Origin: Myxococcus fulvus
Lineage (GTDB): Bacteria; Myxococcota; Myxococcia; Myxococcales; Myxococcaceae
Length of the DNA: 64,000 nt
NCBI RefSeq assembly: GCF_900111765.1
Contig: NZ_FOIB01000005.1
Coordinates: 62,001-126,000 of the forward strand
Reading direction: 5' to 3'
Each line of letters opens with the position of its first letter. Position 1 is the stretch's first letter. Positions 8,488-16,320 of the stretch are shown one piece after another. A program made the position numbers and the translations under genes. Under the pieces are notes generated by a model. The model made no database searches and was not told the DNA's origin. It saw nothing but the letters and a program-made list of their open reading frames with translations.

Positions 8488-8508
8488 CGCTCACCGCCGT
8501 GACAGTAA

Positions 8509-8545
8509 AAAGGCCCGGTGTCCCATGGGACGCCGGGCCTTCTTC
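8509..8545. terminator. Bidirectional-looking rho-independent terminator
   Basis: A 14-bp stem (AAGGCCCGGTGTCC paired with GGACGCCGGGCCTT, one G-T pair) with a tight loop is followed by TCTTCTTTT. On the other strand it is preceded by an A-run, so it can also end the SDR transcript coming from the right. Confidence 0.85.
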
Positions 8546-8599
8546 TTTTCAGCCTCGCCCGAGACTCCGGGGTGGCTGGATGTCGTCCACGCGACGACC

Positions 8600-9394
8600 T
8601 CAGGGGATGGCGCGCACCACGCCGCCGTCCACGCGCAGCGCGGCGCCGTTGATGGCGGAGGCCTTGGGGCTGCACACGAAGGCCACCAGGGCGGCGACCT
8701 CGTCCGTGGTGGCGAAGCGCTGGAGCAGCGACGAGGGCCGCGCGCTCTTGAAGAACCCCTTCTCCACCGTCGCCACGTCCACGCCCTGCTGACGCGACAG
8801 CTCGCCCAGGAACACCTCCACGCCTTCCGAGCGCGTGGGGCCCGGGAGGATGGAGTTGGCGGTGATTTGCGTGCCGCCCAGGCCCTCGGCGATGCCGCGC
8901 GCGAGCGCAATCTGGGCCGTCTTCGTCACCCCGTAGTGAATCATCTCCACCGGAATCTGCACGCCGGACTCACTGGAGATGAAGACGACGCGGCCCCAGT
9001 CCTTCTGGCGCATGCCCTTGAGGTAGTGGCGGCTCAGGCGCACGCCGCTCATCACGTTGACGTCGAAGGTACGCAGCCACTCCTCGTCGCTGATCTCCTC
9101 GAAGGGCTTGGGCTCGAAGATGCCCAGGTTGTTGACCAGGATGTCCACGTGGGGCACCTGCTGGAGGAAGCGGGTGGCGCCCTCGGCGGTGCCCAGGTCC
9201 ACCGCGACGCCGCGCAGGCGCGCGTCCGGCTGCTTGCGGCGCACCTCGGCGATGGCCGCGTCCACGCGCGCCTGGGTGCGGCCGTTGACGATGACCTCCG
9301 CTCCCTCGCGCGCGAGCGCCTCCACGATTGCCAGGCCGATGCCCGCCGTGGAGCCGGTCACCAACGCCACCTTGTCCTTCAAGTCCAGGTCCAT
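8600..9394 (-). CDS. Short-chain dehydrogenase/reductase
   Basis: A 264-residue classical SDR: TGSTAGIG cofactor loop at residues 14-21, NNLG near 89, Ser140/141, and the Tyr154-x3-Lys158 catalytic pair in HYGVTK. The C-terminus ends in the usual GAALRVDGGVVR substrate-loop region. An Asn-Gly-Arg after beta-2 (VNGRT) suggests NADP(H) preference. The substrate is not evident; the protein resembles 3-oxoacyl-ACP reductase-like SDRs of the cytoplasm. It is divergent from a MarR gene with a shared inverted repeat between them, suggesting MarR control. Confidence 0.85.
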   Translation of the reverse strand: MDLDLKDKVALVTGSTAGIGLAIVEALAREGAEVIVNGRTQARVDAAIAEVRRKQPDARLRGVAVDLGTAEGATRFLQQVPHVDILVNNLGIFEPKPFEEISDEEWLRTFDVNVMSGVRLSRHYLKGMRQKDWGRVVFISSESGVQIPVEMIHYGVTKTAQIALARGIAEGLGGTQITANSILPGPTRSEGVEVFLGELSRQQGVDVATVEKGFFKSARPSSLLQRFATTDEVAALVAFVCSPKASAINGAALRVDGGVVRAIP

Positions 9395-9502
9395 TCGTTC
9401 CCTCGTGAGAATGCGCGGCCACAGGTAACGCGCGGAGTCGGGCCCCGCCAGCCCGCTTCACGCCCTCCCGCGCCGGTGAGTCCCCCATCCCGACGCATCA
9501 CG

Positions 9503-9525
9503 GATATTCCACATTGCGGAATATC
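9503..9525. promoter_or_regulatory. Perfect inverted repeat, likely MarR operator
   Basis: GATATTCC and GGAATATC flank a 7-bp centre, in the divergent SDR/MarR intergenic region about 27 bp before the MarR start. Its A+T-rich arms stand out in this G+C-rich DNA, and length and symmetry fit a winged-helix dimer site. Confidence 0.65.
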
Positions 9526-9551
9526 GGCAACGTGGTGTATCCCTCCGGGGC

Positions 9552-10058
9552 ATGACGCGTGCCGCGCCCGGGCGGAAGAAGGCGACGAAGACCTCCGTCG
9601 ACAGCTCGCGGGTGCTGCGCGAGCAGGGCGCCCGGTTCTTCGGGAAGCTGCTGGACTTCAATCGGGACCGCTCCGTCCTGCGCGACCCCGTCAAGCAGTT
9701 CTGCGACGCGCACGAGCTGAGCTCTCCTCAGAGCCACGTCATCATCTGGCTGGGCCACGAAGGGCCCTTGAACACCGGCACCCTGTCGCGCCTGGCGGAC
9801 ATCAACGACAAGAGCATCACCGGCGTGGTGGACCGGCTCGAGGCCCGGGGCCTCGTCGAGCGCACCCGTCACCCCTCGGACCGCCGCAGCGTGGTCAACG
9901 CCCTCACCCCGGAAGGACGGTCCATCTCCGCGGGCATCCGCGAGCGCATCGAGGTGGCGCTCGCGGGCTTTTTCTCCACACTCCCCCCGGATGAGCTGGA
10001 GACACTCTTCCGCCTCATGGACCGCCTGCACGACACCGTGCGCGTCCCTCACGACTGA
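9552..10058 (+). CDS. MarR-family transcriptional regulator
   Basis: 168 residues with a winged helix-turn-helix: the recognition part reads GTLSRLADINDKSITGVVDRLEARGLVERTRHPSDRRSVVNALTPEG split over the HTH and wing, typical of MarR. The N-terminus is basic (MTRAAPGRKKATK). It probably represses itself and the divergent SDR gene through the inverted repeat at 9503-9525, responding to an unknown small ligand. Confidence 0.88.
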   Translation: MTRAAPGRKKATKTSVDSSRVLREQGARFFGKLLDFNRDRSVLRDPVKQFCDAHELSSPQSHVIIWLGHEGPLNTGTLSRLADINDKSITGVVDRLEARGLVERTRHPSDRRSVVNALTPEGRSISAGIRERIEVALAGFFSTLPPDELETLFRLMDRLHDTVRVPHD

Positions 10059-10126
10059 GCCTGGAGCCGGGCCATGACGACCACCCCCGGCACCACGCGC
10101 ACCGACGCAACCAGCAGGCCCCTCGC

Positions 10127-11467
10127 ATGAAGCCCTTCTCGTCCTGCGTGTGCACCTATCCACCGGCGTGGCTGGTGCTCGCGCTGAACACCGCGCTGAT
10201 GCCCTCGGACGCGCGCGCCCAGGAGCCGCCCCCGGACGCGCCCACCCCGGAGCTGTCGCGCGCCGTCTCCGCGCCCGAGGCGCCGCCCGAGCCCGAGCCC
10301 GAGCTGACCGGGCGCATCGAGCGCATCGACATCGAGGGCAACGAGCGCACCAAGGAGGTCGTCATCCTGCGCGCGCTGCGCACCCAGCCCGGGGAAATGC
10401 TCACCTCCGGCGCGACGGAGGAGCTGAAGCGGCGGCTGCTCAACCTGAAGCTCTTCGAGCACGTCGAGGTGCGCACGCGTCAGGAAGGCGACGGCGTGGC
10501 GCTGCGAATCAAGGTGGAGGAGCGCTGGACGCTGCTGCCCATCCCCATGTTCACCTCCAGCAACGGCCAGTGGCAGGCGGGGCTGTTCCTGTTGGAGAGC
10601 AACGTCTTCGGCCTGCACAAGCTCTTCGTGCTCGGGGCGATGGCGGGCAACCGCGGCGGCAACGTCTTCTCCTTGTACAAGGACCCGAGCATCCGCGGCA
10701 GCCGGTGGACGGGCACGCTCTTCGGGCAGTACGCCAAGCTGGACCGCGAGCGTCGCGTGCGCGACATCGTCGTCGACGAGTACACGGACCGACGTCTGGA
10801 CGTGTCCGGCGTGCTCGGCCACCAGCTCACGCCCGAGCTCAACGTGGGCGCGGGACTGTTCGGTATCTTCAACCGGCCGCTCCGCGCGAACGAGGACGAG
10901 CCCGCTCCTGAACGGAGCCACGCCCAGGGCATCAGCGCCGTGGCGGAGTACCTGGGGCAGGACTTCCACTTTTTCTTCAACGAAGGGCTGTTCGCGCGTC
11001 TGAACCTGCGTCAGGGGTTCGACCTGGGGAGCGGTTCCCGGGACTACCGACAGGCGACCCTCACGGCCGCCTACACCCATGCGTTGTTCGGGAACCATGC
11101 GCTCACCCTGTCGGGCACGCTCGATTACGTGGAGGGAGATTCCACCCTGGACGCGGTGCTCCTGGGGCAGCGCACGGGCACGCGCGGCTTCACGCTGGCC
11201 ACGCTCTGGGCGGAGCAGGCCGCCATCGCCACGCTCGAGTACCAGGTCCCCCTCTGGAGTCCCAGCCTGGCGACCTTCACCGCGCATGCCTTCGTCGACG
11301 CCGGTCACGTGGAGTGGCGCAATACAGTCACGCGCTACGTCGCCCCCGGGGCAGGGCTTCGCATGTACCTCCGCAGTGTCGCCGTCCCCGCGTTGGGCCT
11401 GGATGTGACGCGGGCCCCCCAGACCCGAGAGCTCGTCGTCAGCTTCGCCGCGGGCCTCTCCATGTAG
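10127..11467 (+). CDS. BamA/TamA-like outer-membrane protein with a single POTRA domain
   Basis: 446 residues: signal peptide ending near SDARAQ, a Pro/Glu-rich linker (about residues 28-60), one POTRA-like domain (RIERIDIEGNERTKEVVILRAL through RIKVEERW), then a 16-strand-type barrel ending in a short final strand (VVSFAAGLSM). Canonical BamA has five POTRAs and about 800 residues, so this is a reduced Omp85-family member. Its role (secretion, lipid transfer or other) cannot be told from sequence. It follows the MarR gene by 68 bp and precedes a TetR gene, probably in one transcript. Confidence 0.72.
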   Translation: MKPFSSCVCTYPPAWLVLALNTALMPSDARAQEPPPDAPTPELSRAVSAPEAPPEPEPELTGRIERIDIEGNERTKEVVILRALRTQPGEMLTSGATEELKRRLLNLKLFEHVEVRTRQEGDGVALRIKVEERWTLLPIPMFTSSNGQWQAGLFLLESNVFGLHKLFVLGAMAGNRGGNVFSLYKDPSIRGSRWTGTLFGQYAKLDRERRVRDIVVDEYTDRRLDVSGVLGHQLTPELNVGAGLFGIFNRPLRANEDEPAPERSHAQGISAVAEYLGQDFHFFFNEGLFARLNLRQGFDLGSGSRDYRQATLTAAYTHALFGNHALTLSGTLDYVEGDSTLDAVLLGQRTGTRGFTLATLWAEQAAIATLEYQVPLWSPSLATFTAHAFVDAGHVEWRNTVTRYVAPGAGLRMYLRSVAVPALGLDVTRAPQTRELVVSFAAGLSM

Positions 11468-11496
11468 CCGTCGTCCCCCAGACCGCGAGGTCCGTC

Positions 11497-12048
11497 TTGA
11501 GCACGCAGCGCACCGCCATCCTCACCGCCGCCACGCAGCACTTCGCCCAGCTCGGCTTCACCCGGGTGTCACTGGAGGACATCGCGCGGCGCGCGGGGCT
11601 GGAGCACGGCCAGGTCTCCCGCCACTTCTCCACCAAGGAGGCGCTGTTCATCGAGGTGGTGCGGCAGCACGGCGTGCCCGCGATGGAGGCGTTGGAGCGC
11701 GCCGTCGCCCGCGCGCCCTCCCCCGAGCAGCAGGTGCGCACCTTCGTGGAGGTCCGCCAGGAGCAGACCGAACGCATCATCCGGGAGCTGAACGTCTCCT
11801 TCGATGCCCTGCTCGACATCCTCCCGCTCATCGACCTGTACGTCGCGGACCTGCACGCGCGGGAGCTCGCCCTCCTGGAGTCCGTCTTCACGGAGGGCAC
11901 GCGCCGGGGGGACTTCCACTTCCAGAGTCCGCGGAACGTGGCGGCCGCCATGCTCGCGAGCCTGCGGGAGGTGGAGCGGCTGACCTGGGCGGCCCAGTGC
12001 CTGACGTCCTCGGGGCCCGGGAGGCAGGCGTCGGACCTGCTGCACTGA
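11497..12048 (+). CDS. TetR-family transcriptional regulator
   Basis: 183 residues if started at TTG 11497, which has GAGG seven bases upstream; the frame stays open upstream inside the preceding gene but this start gives the normal TetR N-terminus. The HTH is clear: ILTAATQHFAQLGF, VSLEDIARRAGL and VSRHFSTKEALF. The C-terminal ligand domain is helical and unremarkable. It lies 29 bp after the BamA-like gene, so it may control this small operon. Confidence 0.82.
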   Translation: MSTQRTAILTAATQHFAQLGFTRVSLEDIARRAGLEHGQVSRHFSTKEALFIEVVRQHGVPAMEALERAVARAPSPEQQVRTFVEVRQEQTERIIRELNVSFDALLDILPLIDLYVADLHARELALLESVFTEGTRRGDFHFQSPRNVAAAMLASLREVERLTWAAQCLTSSGPGRQASDLLH

Positions 12049-12094
12049 GGAACACCGCGCGCGGCGACGCGGCCTTGCTCTATGGTGCGCCGCC

Positions 12095-12523
12095 ATGTCG
12101 AAGACCCAGTACTGGCTCATCAAGAGCGAGCCGTCGGTGTACCCGTACGCGCAGCTCGAGAAGGACAAGCAGACGGAGTGGACGGGCATCCGCAGCTTCG
12201 AGGCCCGCAACAACCTGCGGGCGATGAAGCCCGGGGACCTGTGCCTCTACTACCACTCCAACGAGGGCAAGGCCGTGGTGGGCGTGGCCCAGGTGCTCAC
12301 GCTGGCGACGGAGGACTCCACCGCCCCGGGTGAGGACTGGGCCTCCGTGAAGGTGGCCGCCGTCATCCCCGTCAAGGCGCCCGTGGAGCTCGGCACCGTC
12401 AAGGCCACCGCCGCGCTGAAGGACTTCCCGCTCATCACCCGCAGCCGGCTCAGCGTGGCCCCCGTCACCGCCGAGCACTTCAAGCTCATCCTGAAGATGG
12501 GGAAGACGGCGCTGCCGAAGTAG
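12095..12523 (+). CDS. EVE-domain protein
   Basis: 142 residues covering one EVE (PUA-like) domain, with the typical opening YWLIKSEP, WTGIRSFEARNNLRAMKPGD, LYYHS and VVGVAQV motifs. EVE proteins of this class bind modified bases in nucleic acid. The reading frame ends 38 bp inside the 3' end of the convergent permease gene. Confidence 0.88.
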   Translation: MSKTQYWLIKSEPSVYPYAQLEKDKQTEWTGIRSFEARNNLRAMKPGDLCLYYHSNEGKAVVGVAQVLTLATEDSTAPGEDWASVKVAAVIPVKAPVELGTVKATAALKDFPLITRSRLSVAPVTAEHFKLILKMGKTALPK

Positions 12524-13967
12524 CCGCGGCCTCCGGTGGCTTGAGCAGCGTCACCTTCGGCCCCGTGAAGCTGTGCCGCTGCACCAGCGCCCAGTACAGG
12601 CCCAACAGTCCCAGCGCGCCGGCGAACGTGTAGCCGGCGAGCTGGTTGGGTGGCAGCACGAACAGCACCATCACCACCCCGCACCACACCAGCGCGACGA
12701 CGTTGACCCACGACGACGCGCGCCCCAGGTCCCACGGCCCGCGGTGCGACCACGTCCCGGAGCGGCGCGCGCGCAAGCCCACCCACACGGGCAAGGCATA
12801 GGACGCGTAGAGCGCCAGCGTGCTCAGCGCCACCATGGCCGCGTACGCCTCGGCCCACAGCGCGACGAGGCCGCTGCCCGCCACCGACACCCAGACGGCC
12901 ACGGCGGGACTGCGGAAGCGCGGCGACACGCTCGCCAGCCACTTCGACGCGGGCAGGCCGTTGTCGCGCGCGAAGGCGAAGAGCATGCGCGAGTTGGACG
13001 TCACCGAGGACAGTCCGCAGAACCACATGGCGCCGATGGCCACCCACACCAGCGCGCCGCCCAGCGCGGGGCCCAGCCCTTGTGTCAGCACGTGGAGGAA
13101 CGGGTTGGCCGCGGCGGCGGTGCTCGGCAGGTCCTGGATGGCCAGCGTCACCGCGCCCAGGAGCAGATAGCCCGCGACGGCGCTGACGGCCACGGACAGG
13201 AAGATGCCCCACGGGGCGTTGCGCGTGGGATCCTTCGTCTCCTCGGAGACATGCGCGCTGGCGTCATAGCCGGTGAAGGTCCACTGCGCCTGGAGCAGGC
13301 CGATGAGGAAGCCATAGGCATACAGCGGCGTCTCCGAGCTGAAGCGCGTCATCAGGAAGGCCGCGTCCTGCTTGGGCGCGAACAGCGCGAGCGCGCCGAT
13401 GAGCACCGCCACCCCGCCCACGTGGTACCAGGCGGAGAAGTCGTTGAGCCACGCGACGACGCGCACGCCCACGTGGTTGAGCACCGCGTGGGACAGGAGG
13501 ATGCCGGCGTACAGCGGCAGCACGGACATGCGCTCGCGGGGCCAGCCGAGCATGTCCGCGAGGAACTCCGCGAGCCCGTAGTCGATGCCCGCGGTGATCG
13601 CGAACTGTCCCAGGGTGTTCAGCCACGCGGTGAAGAAGCCCACGCGGGGACCGCCGAGCATGGCGGCCCAGTGGTACAGCGCGCCCGCGGTGGGGAACGA
13701 CGACGCGAGCTGCGCCAGGCTCGCCGCCACCGTGAGCGTCATCACCGCCACCAACGGCCAGCCCACGCCCATCACCATCGGCCCGCCGAAGCGCAGCCCA
13801 TGGCCATACAGCGTCACGGCGCCGGTGAGGATGGAGATGATGGAGAAGGAGACGGCGAAGTTGGAGAAGCCACCCATGCCGCGCAAGAGCTCCTGCGCGT
13901 ACCCCAGCCGCTGGAGCTGGGCGGCATCCTCCTCGAGCTGACGCTCCGAATCCGGAAGGTGGGCCAT
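12486..13967 (-). CDS. APC-superfamily amino-acid permease
   Basis: 493 residues with about twelve hydrophobic helices. The start of helix 1 reads GGFSNFAVSFSIISILTG, matching the unwound GG/Gly-rich substrate site of APC transporters such as the GABA/choline permease group, and FTGYDASAHVSEETKDPTRNAPWG is the conserved TM6-loop region. It would import an amino acid or amine across the inner membrane. ATG 13967 follows GGGTGGC; an in-frame start at 14015 adds a polar extension. Its 3' end overlaps the EVE gene by 38 bp. Confidence 0.85.
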   Translation of the reverse strand: MAHLPDSERQLEEDAAQLQRLGYAQELLRGMGGFSNFAVSFSIISILTGAVTLYGHGLRFGGPMVMGVGWPLVAVMTLTVAASLAQLASSFPTAGALYHWAAMLGGPRVGFFTAWLNTLGQFAITAGIDYGLAEFLADMLGWPRERMSVLPLYAGILLSHAVLNHVGVRVVAWLNDFSAWYHVGGVAVLIGALALFAPKQDAAFLMTRFSSETPLYAYGFLIGLLQAQWTFTGYDASAHVSEETKDPTRNAPWGIFLSVAVSAVAGYLLLGAVTLAIQDLPSTAAAANPFLHVLTQGLGPALGGALVWVAIGAMWFCGLSSVTSNSRMLFAFARDNGLPASKWLASVSPRFRSPAVAVWVSVAGSGLVALWAEAYAAMVALSTLALYASYALPVWVGLRARRSGTWSHRGPWDLGRASSWVNVVALVWCGVVMVLFVLPPNQLAGYTFAGALGLLGLYWALVQRHSFTGPKVTLLKPPEAAATSAAPSSPSSG

Positions 13968-14042
13968 GCCACCCAGGATACGCGGGCCCCCTCGTCCTTC
14001 CCTGGAGGGGTCCACCGAAAGAGCCCGCGTCTGTCCGGAACG

Positions 14043-14639
14043 CTACGGCTTGCGCGGGAAGGGGCCGCCGGGGAACGGACCGCTGGGGCTGGGGCCGTCC
14101 TCGCCCGGGAAGCCCTTGCGGATTTCAATGCGCTTCTGGATGCGCATCGTGCCCATCTCCGCCTCCACCTTGCGCCACAGCTCGGGACCCAACAGTCGCT
14201 TGATGCGGACCATCAACGACAGACGGTTCTTGCGCACCGCCGTCTCCGCGCGGCCCACCTCCTCCACCTGCTTGAGCACCGCGTTCTCATCGGTGGAGTC
14301 CGCGCGCAGCTGGCGCTCCAGTTGGAGCTGCGCGCGCTTGAGGTCCGCCTCCAGCGGGATGACGGCCTCGTTCGCGTCGAACGTCAGGTCCTGGATCTGC
14401 TTCGCCACGTCCCGGGGGATGCCCAGCTTCTCCACCACCTGCGGGGGGATGCCGTGCGCGGCGGGAGGCAGCGGGCCCAGCGGGAGCGCGCTGTCCGCGG
14501 GCCCCATGACGTGCAGCGTTCCCGGGCCTGTGCGGTGGACGACGACGTTCTCCGGTTCGGACTGGGCCTGTGCGGGCGAGGATGCGAGCAGCGGGCTCAA
14601 CGCCGCCGCGGCCAACAACATGGACGTGCGAAGCTTCAT
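14043..14639 (-). CDS. Periplasmic Spy/CnrX-like protein, third gene of a sigma/anti-sigma unit
   Basis: 198 residues: signal peptide (LLAAAALSPLLASSPAQAQ), then a four-helix, charged region (VVEKLGIPRDVAKQIQDL, KRAQLQLERQLRAD, AVRKNRLSLMVRIKRLLGPELWRKVEAEM) and a Pro/Gly-rich tail (PSPSGPFPGGPFPRKP). This resembles the heavy-metal sensor/resistance periplasmic family that contains Spy, CpxP and CnrX. Its ATG overlaps the anti-sigma stop as ATGA. It probably buffers or senses envelope stress for the sigma pathway; the ligand is unknown. Confidence 0.65.
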   Translation of the reverse strand: MKLRTSMLLAAAALSPLLASSPAQAQSEPENVVVHRTGPGTLHVMGPADSALPLGPLPPAAHGIPPQVVEKLGIPRDVAKQIQDLTFDANEAVIPLEADLKRAQLQLERQLRADSTDENAVLKQVEEVGRAETAVRKNRLSLMVRIKRLLGPELWRKVEAEMGTMRIQKRIEIRKGFPGEDGPSPSGPFPGGPFPRKP

Positions 14640-15235
14640 GGCATCGACTCCTGGTAACTGATGGGTTGAATCGCCGTTCGGAACGGCGGTGCTTCCAGCG
14701 CGCGGGAATCCGGGGGGCGCAGCCACGCGGCCATCGCCCCGAAAGGTCGGTAGAGGTCATCGCGGTACACGGCGTCTCGTCGCGTGTAGCCACGGACCTC
14801 CGTGAAGAGGTCGGACAGCGAGGCGCGGCCCCATTGCGCCAGGGCCTCCGGCTCCACCTCGGCCTCCGTGTCCGCGCGGCGCAGCTCCAGCTCGGACCGG
14901 GGGGCGGTGTCGTCGACCTGGACGTATGCGTCTTCCGACACGCGGGGCACCGGCGACTCGGACCGCGTCAGCCACGTCAGGCCGAGGAGACAGAACGACG
15001 CCACCACGCCCGCGGCCACACGGCGGCGCACCTTGCGGCGGCGCACCTCGCCCAGCACGGCCTCACGCGTCACTGGCGTCAGGGGCGGCGTCACGGGCAG
15101 CCGCAGCCGCGACGCAGAGGCATGCACGGCCGCGAGCGTCCGACAGTCCTCGCAGCCCTCCAGGTGGGCGCGCACCTCGGGAGGCCACGGGGGCGAGGAC
15201 TCCAGGAGGATGGGGGCCACGTCGTGGCATCTCAT
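14636..15235 (-). CDS. Membrane anti-sigma factor with zinc-binding N-terminus
   Basis: 199 residues. The cytoplasmic N-terminus carries HLEGCEDC, the H-x3-C-x2-C motif of ZAS anti-sigma factors, preceded by MRCHD. One transmembrane helix follows (AAGVVASFCLLGLTWL), then about 105 periplasmic residues. It overlaps both the sigma gene upstream and the Spy-like gene downstream by ATGA, so all three are made in fixed ratio. It should hold the sigma factor inactive until an envelope signal. Confidence 0.85.
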   Translation of the reverse strand: MRCHDVAPILLESSPPWPPEVRAHLEGCEDCRTLAAVHASASRLRLPVTPPLTPVTREAVLGEVRRRKVRRRVAAGVVASFCLLGLTWLTRSESPVPRVSEDAYVQVDDTAPRSELELRRADTEAEVEPEALAQWGRASLSDLFTEVRGYTRRDAVYRDDLYRPFGAMAAWLRPPDSRALEAPPFRTAIQPISYQESMP

Positions 15236-15786
15236 GGCGTTTCTCCTTCGAGGGCCCGCTCGGCCTTGAGCTTCTTGAGCGCGCGATACAGGTGGATGCG
15301 AACGGTGCCCCGCTCGATGCCCATGGCCTCCGCGACGGCGTCCAACTCGAGTCCCTCCAGGTAGCGCAGGCTGAAGGCCGTGGCCTGCTGCGACGGGAGC
15401 GCCCGCACCGCGCGGCCCAGGGCCCGCCAGCGCTCGGCGCCGACGAAGCGCTCCTCCGGTGACAGCTCCAGGGGCGTGCCCCCGTCCAATGCCTCACGCA
15501 GCACGTTCCACACGCGCCGCCTGCGCAGGTGGCTCATCGCGCGGGAGACCAGGATGCGCCGCAGCCACGCGGGCCCCGCTTGCAGCTCCTTCAAGCCGTG
15601 GCGCTTCTCGTAGGCATCAGCCAGGGTTGCCTGCACCACGTCCCTCGCCTCCTCCGCGTCCCACACCAGCCGCCGGGCCAGGCGCAGCAGCCCGGCCTGC
15701 TCCGCCTCCAGGAGCGACTCGAACGCGAGCGCGGCGGTGGCGCGCGCTGGAGTTCCGGGCTCCTCTAGGATGGCGGTACCCTTCAC
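15232..15786 (-). CDS. ECF-type RNA polymerase sigma factor
   Basis: 184 residues from GTG 15786 (AGGAGG ten bases upstream); the frame is open further upstream without coding character. Region 2 is LRLARRLVWDAEEARDVVQATLADAYEK with WLRRILVSRAMSHLRRRR; region 4 is LPSQQATAFSLRYLEGLELDAVAEAMGIERGTVRIHLYRALKKL. First gene of a three-gene unit with its anti-sigma factor. Divergent from the GNAT at 15859, so the 72-bp gap should hold its autoregulated promoter. Confidence 0.9.
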   Translation of the reverse strand: MKGTAILEEPGTPARATAALAFESLLEAEQAGLLRLARRLVWDAEEARDVVQATLADAYEKRHGLKELQAGPAWLRRILVSRAMSHLRRRRVWNVLREALDGGTPLELSPEERFVGAERWRALGRAVRALPSQQATAFSLRYLEGLELDAVAEAMGIERGTVRIHLYRALKKLKAERALEGETP

Positions 15787-15858
15787 GGCGGAAAGACCTC
15801 CTCGACTGCTTCCACGGAATGAGGACGCACGAGGTCGGAAAACGGCATACTCGAAAGC

Positions 15859-16320
15859 GTGAGCTCCTCCGAAATCCGACGGATTCCCGCCGCGGAGACC
15901 CGTGGCCTGCGCCGCGCCGTGCTTCGCCCCCACCAGCCTCCCGAGGCCGTCGTCTATCCTGGAGATGACGACCCGGACACCTTGCACCTGGGCCTGTACT
16001 CGGAAGGCCGCCTGCTCGGGGTGGCCTCCATCTATCGGGAGCCGCCACCTTACGCCCTGAAGGCCATCACCGCGTGGCGCCTGCGAGGAATGGCCGTGGA
16101 GCACGGACGCCAGGGACAGGGGCTGGGCGCGGCCCTGTTGAAGGCGTGTATGGAGCACGCCGTGACGCAGAAGGGCACGCAGGTGTGGTGCAACGCGCGG
16201 TCGACCGCCTCGGGCTTCTATCGCTCACTGGGCTTCACCGCGCACGGAGAGCAGTTCGAGCTGCCCGGCATCGGGCCTCACCACCTGATGTCCCGTGAGC
16301 TGAGGGAGCCAGGGCGATGA
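15859..16320 (+). CDS. GNAT N-acetyltransferase
   Basis: 153 residues from a GTG start. The acetyl-CoA loop reads RLRGMAVEHGRQGQGLGAALL (motif A, Q/R-x-x-G-x-G/A) and the end has FYRSLGFTAHGEQFELPGIGPHHLM. It resembles ElaA/YitI-like small GNATs with an unknown substrate. Its stop overlaps the pheA start by 4 bp (ATGA), so it is cotranslated with the aromatic pathway genes. Confidence 0.82.
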   Translation: MSSSEIRRIPAAETRGLRRAVLRPHQPPEAVVYPGDDDPDTLHLGLYSEGRLLGVASIYREPPPYALKAITAWRLRGMAVEHGRQGQGLGAALLKACMEHAVTQKGTQVWCNARSTASGFYRSLGFTAHGEQFELPGIGPHHLMSRELREPGR

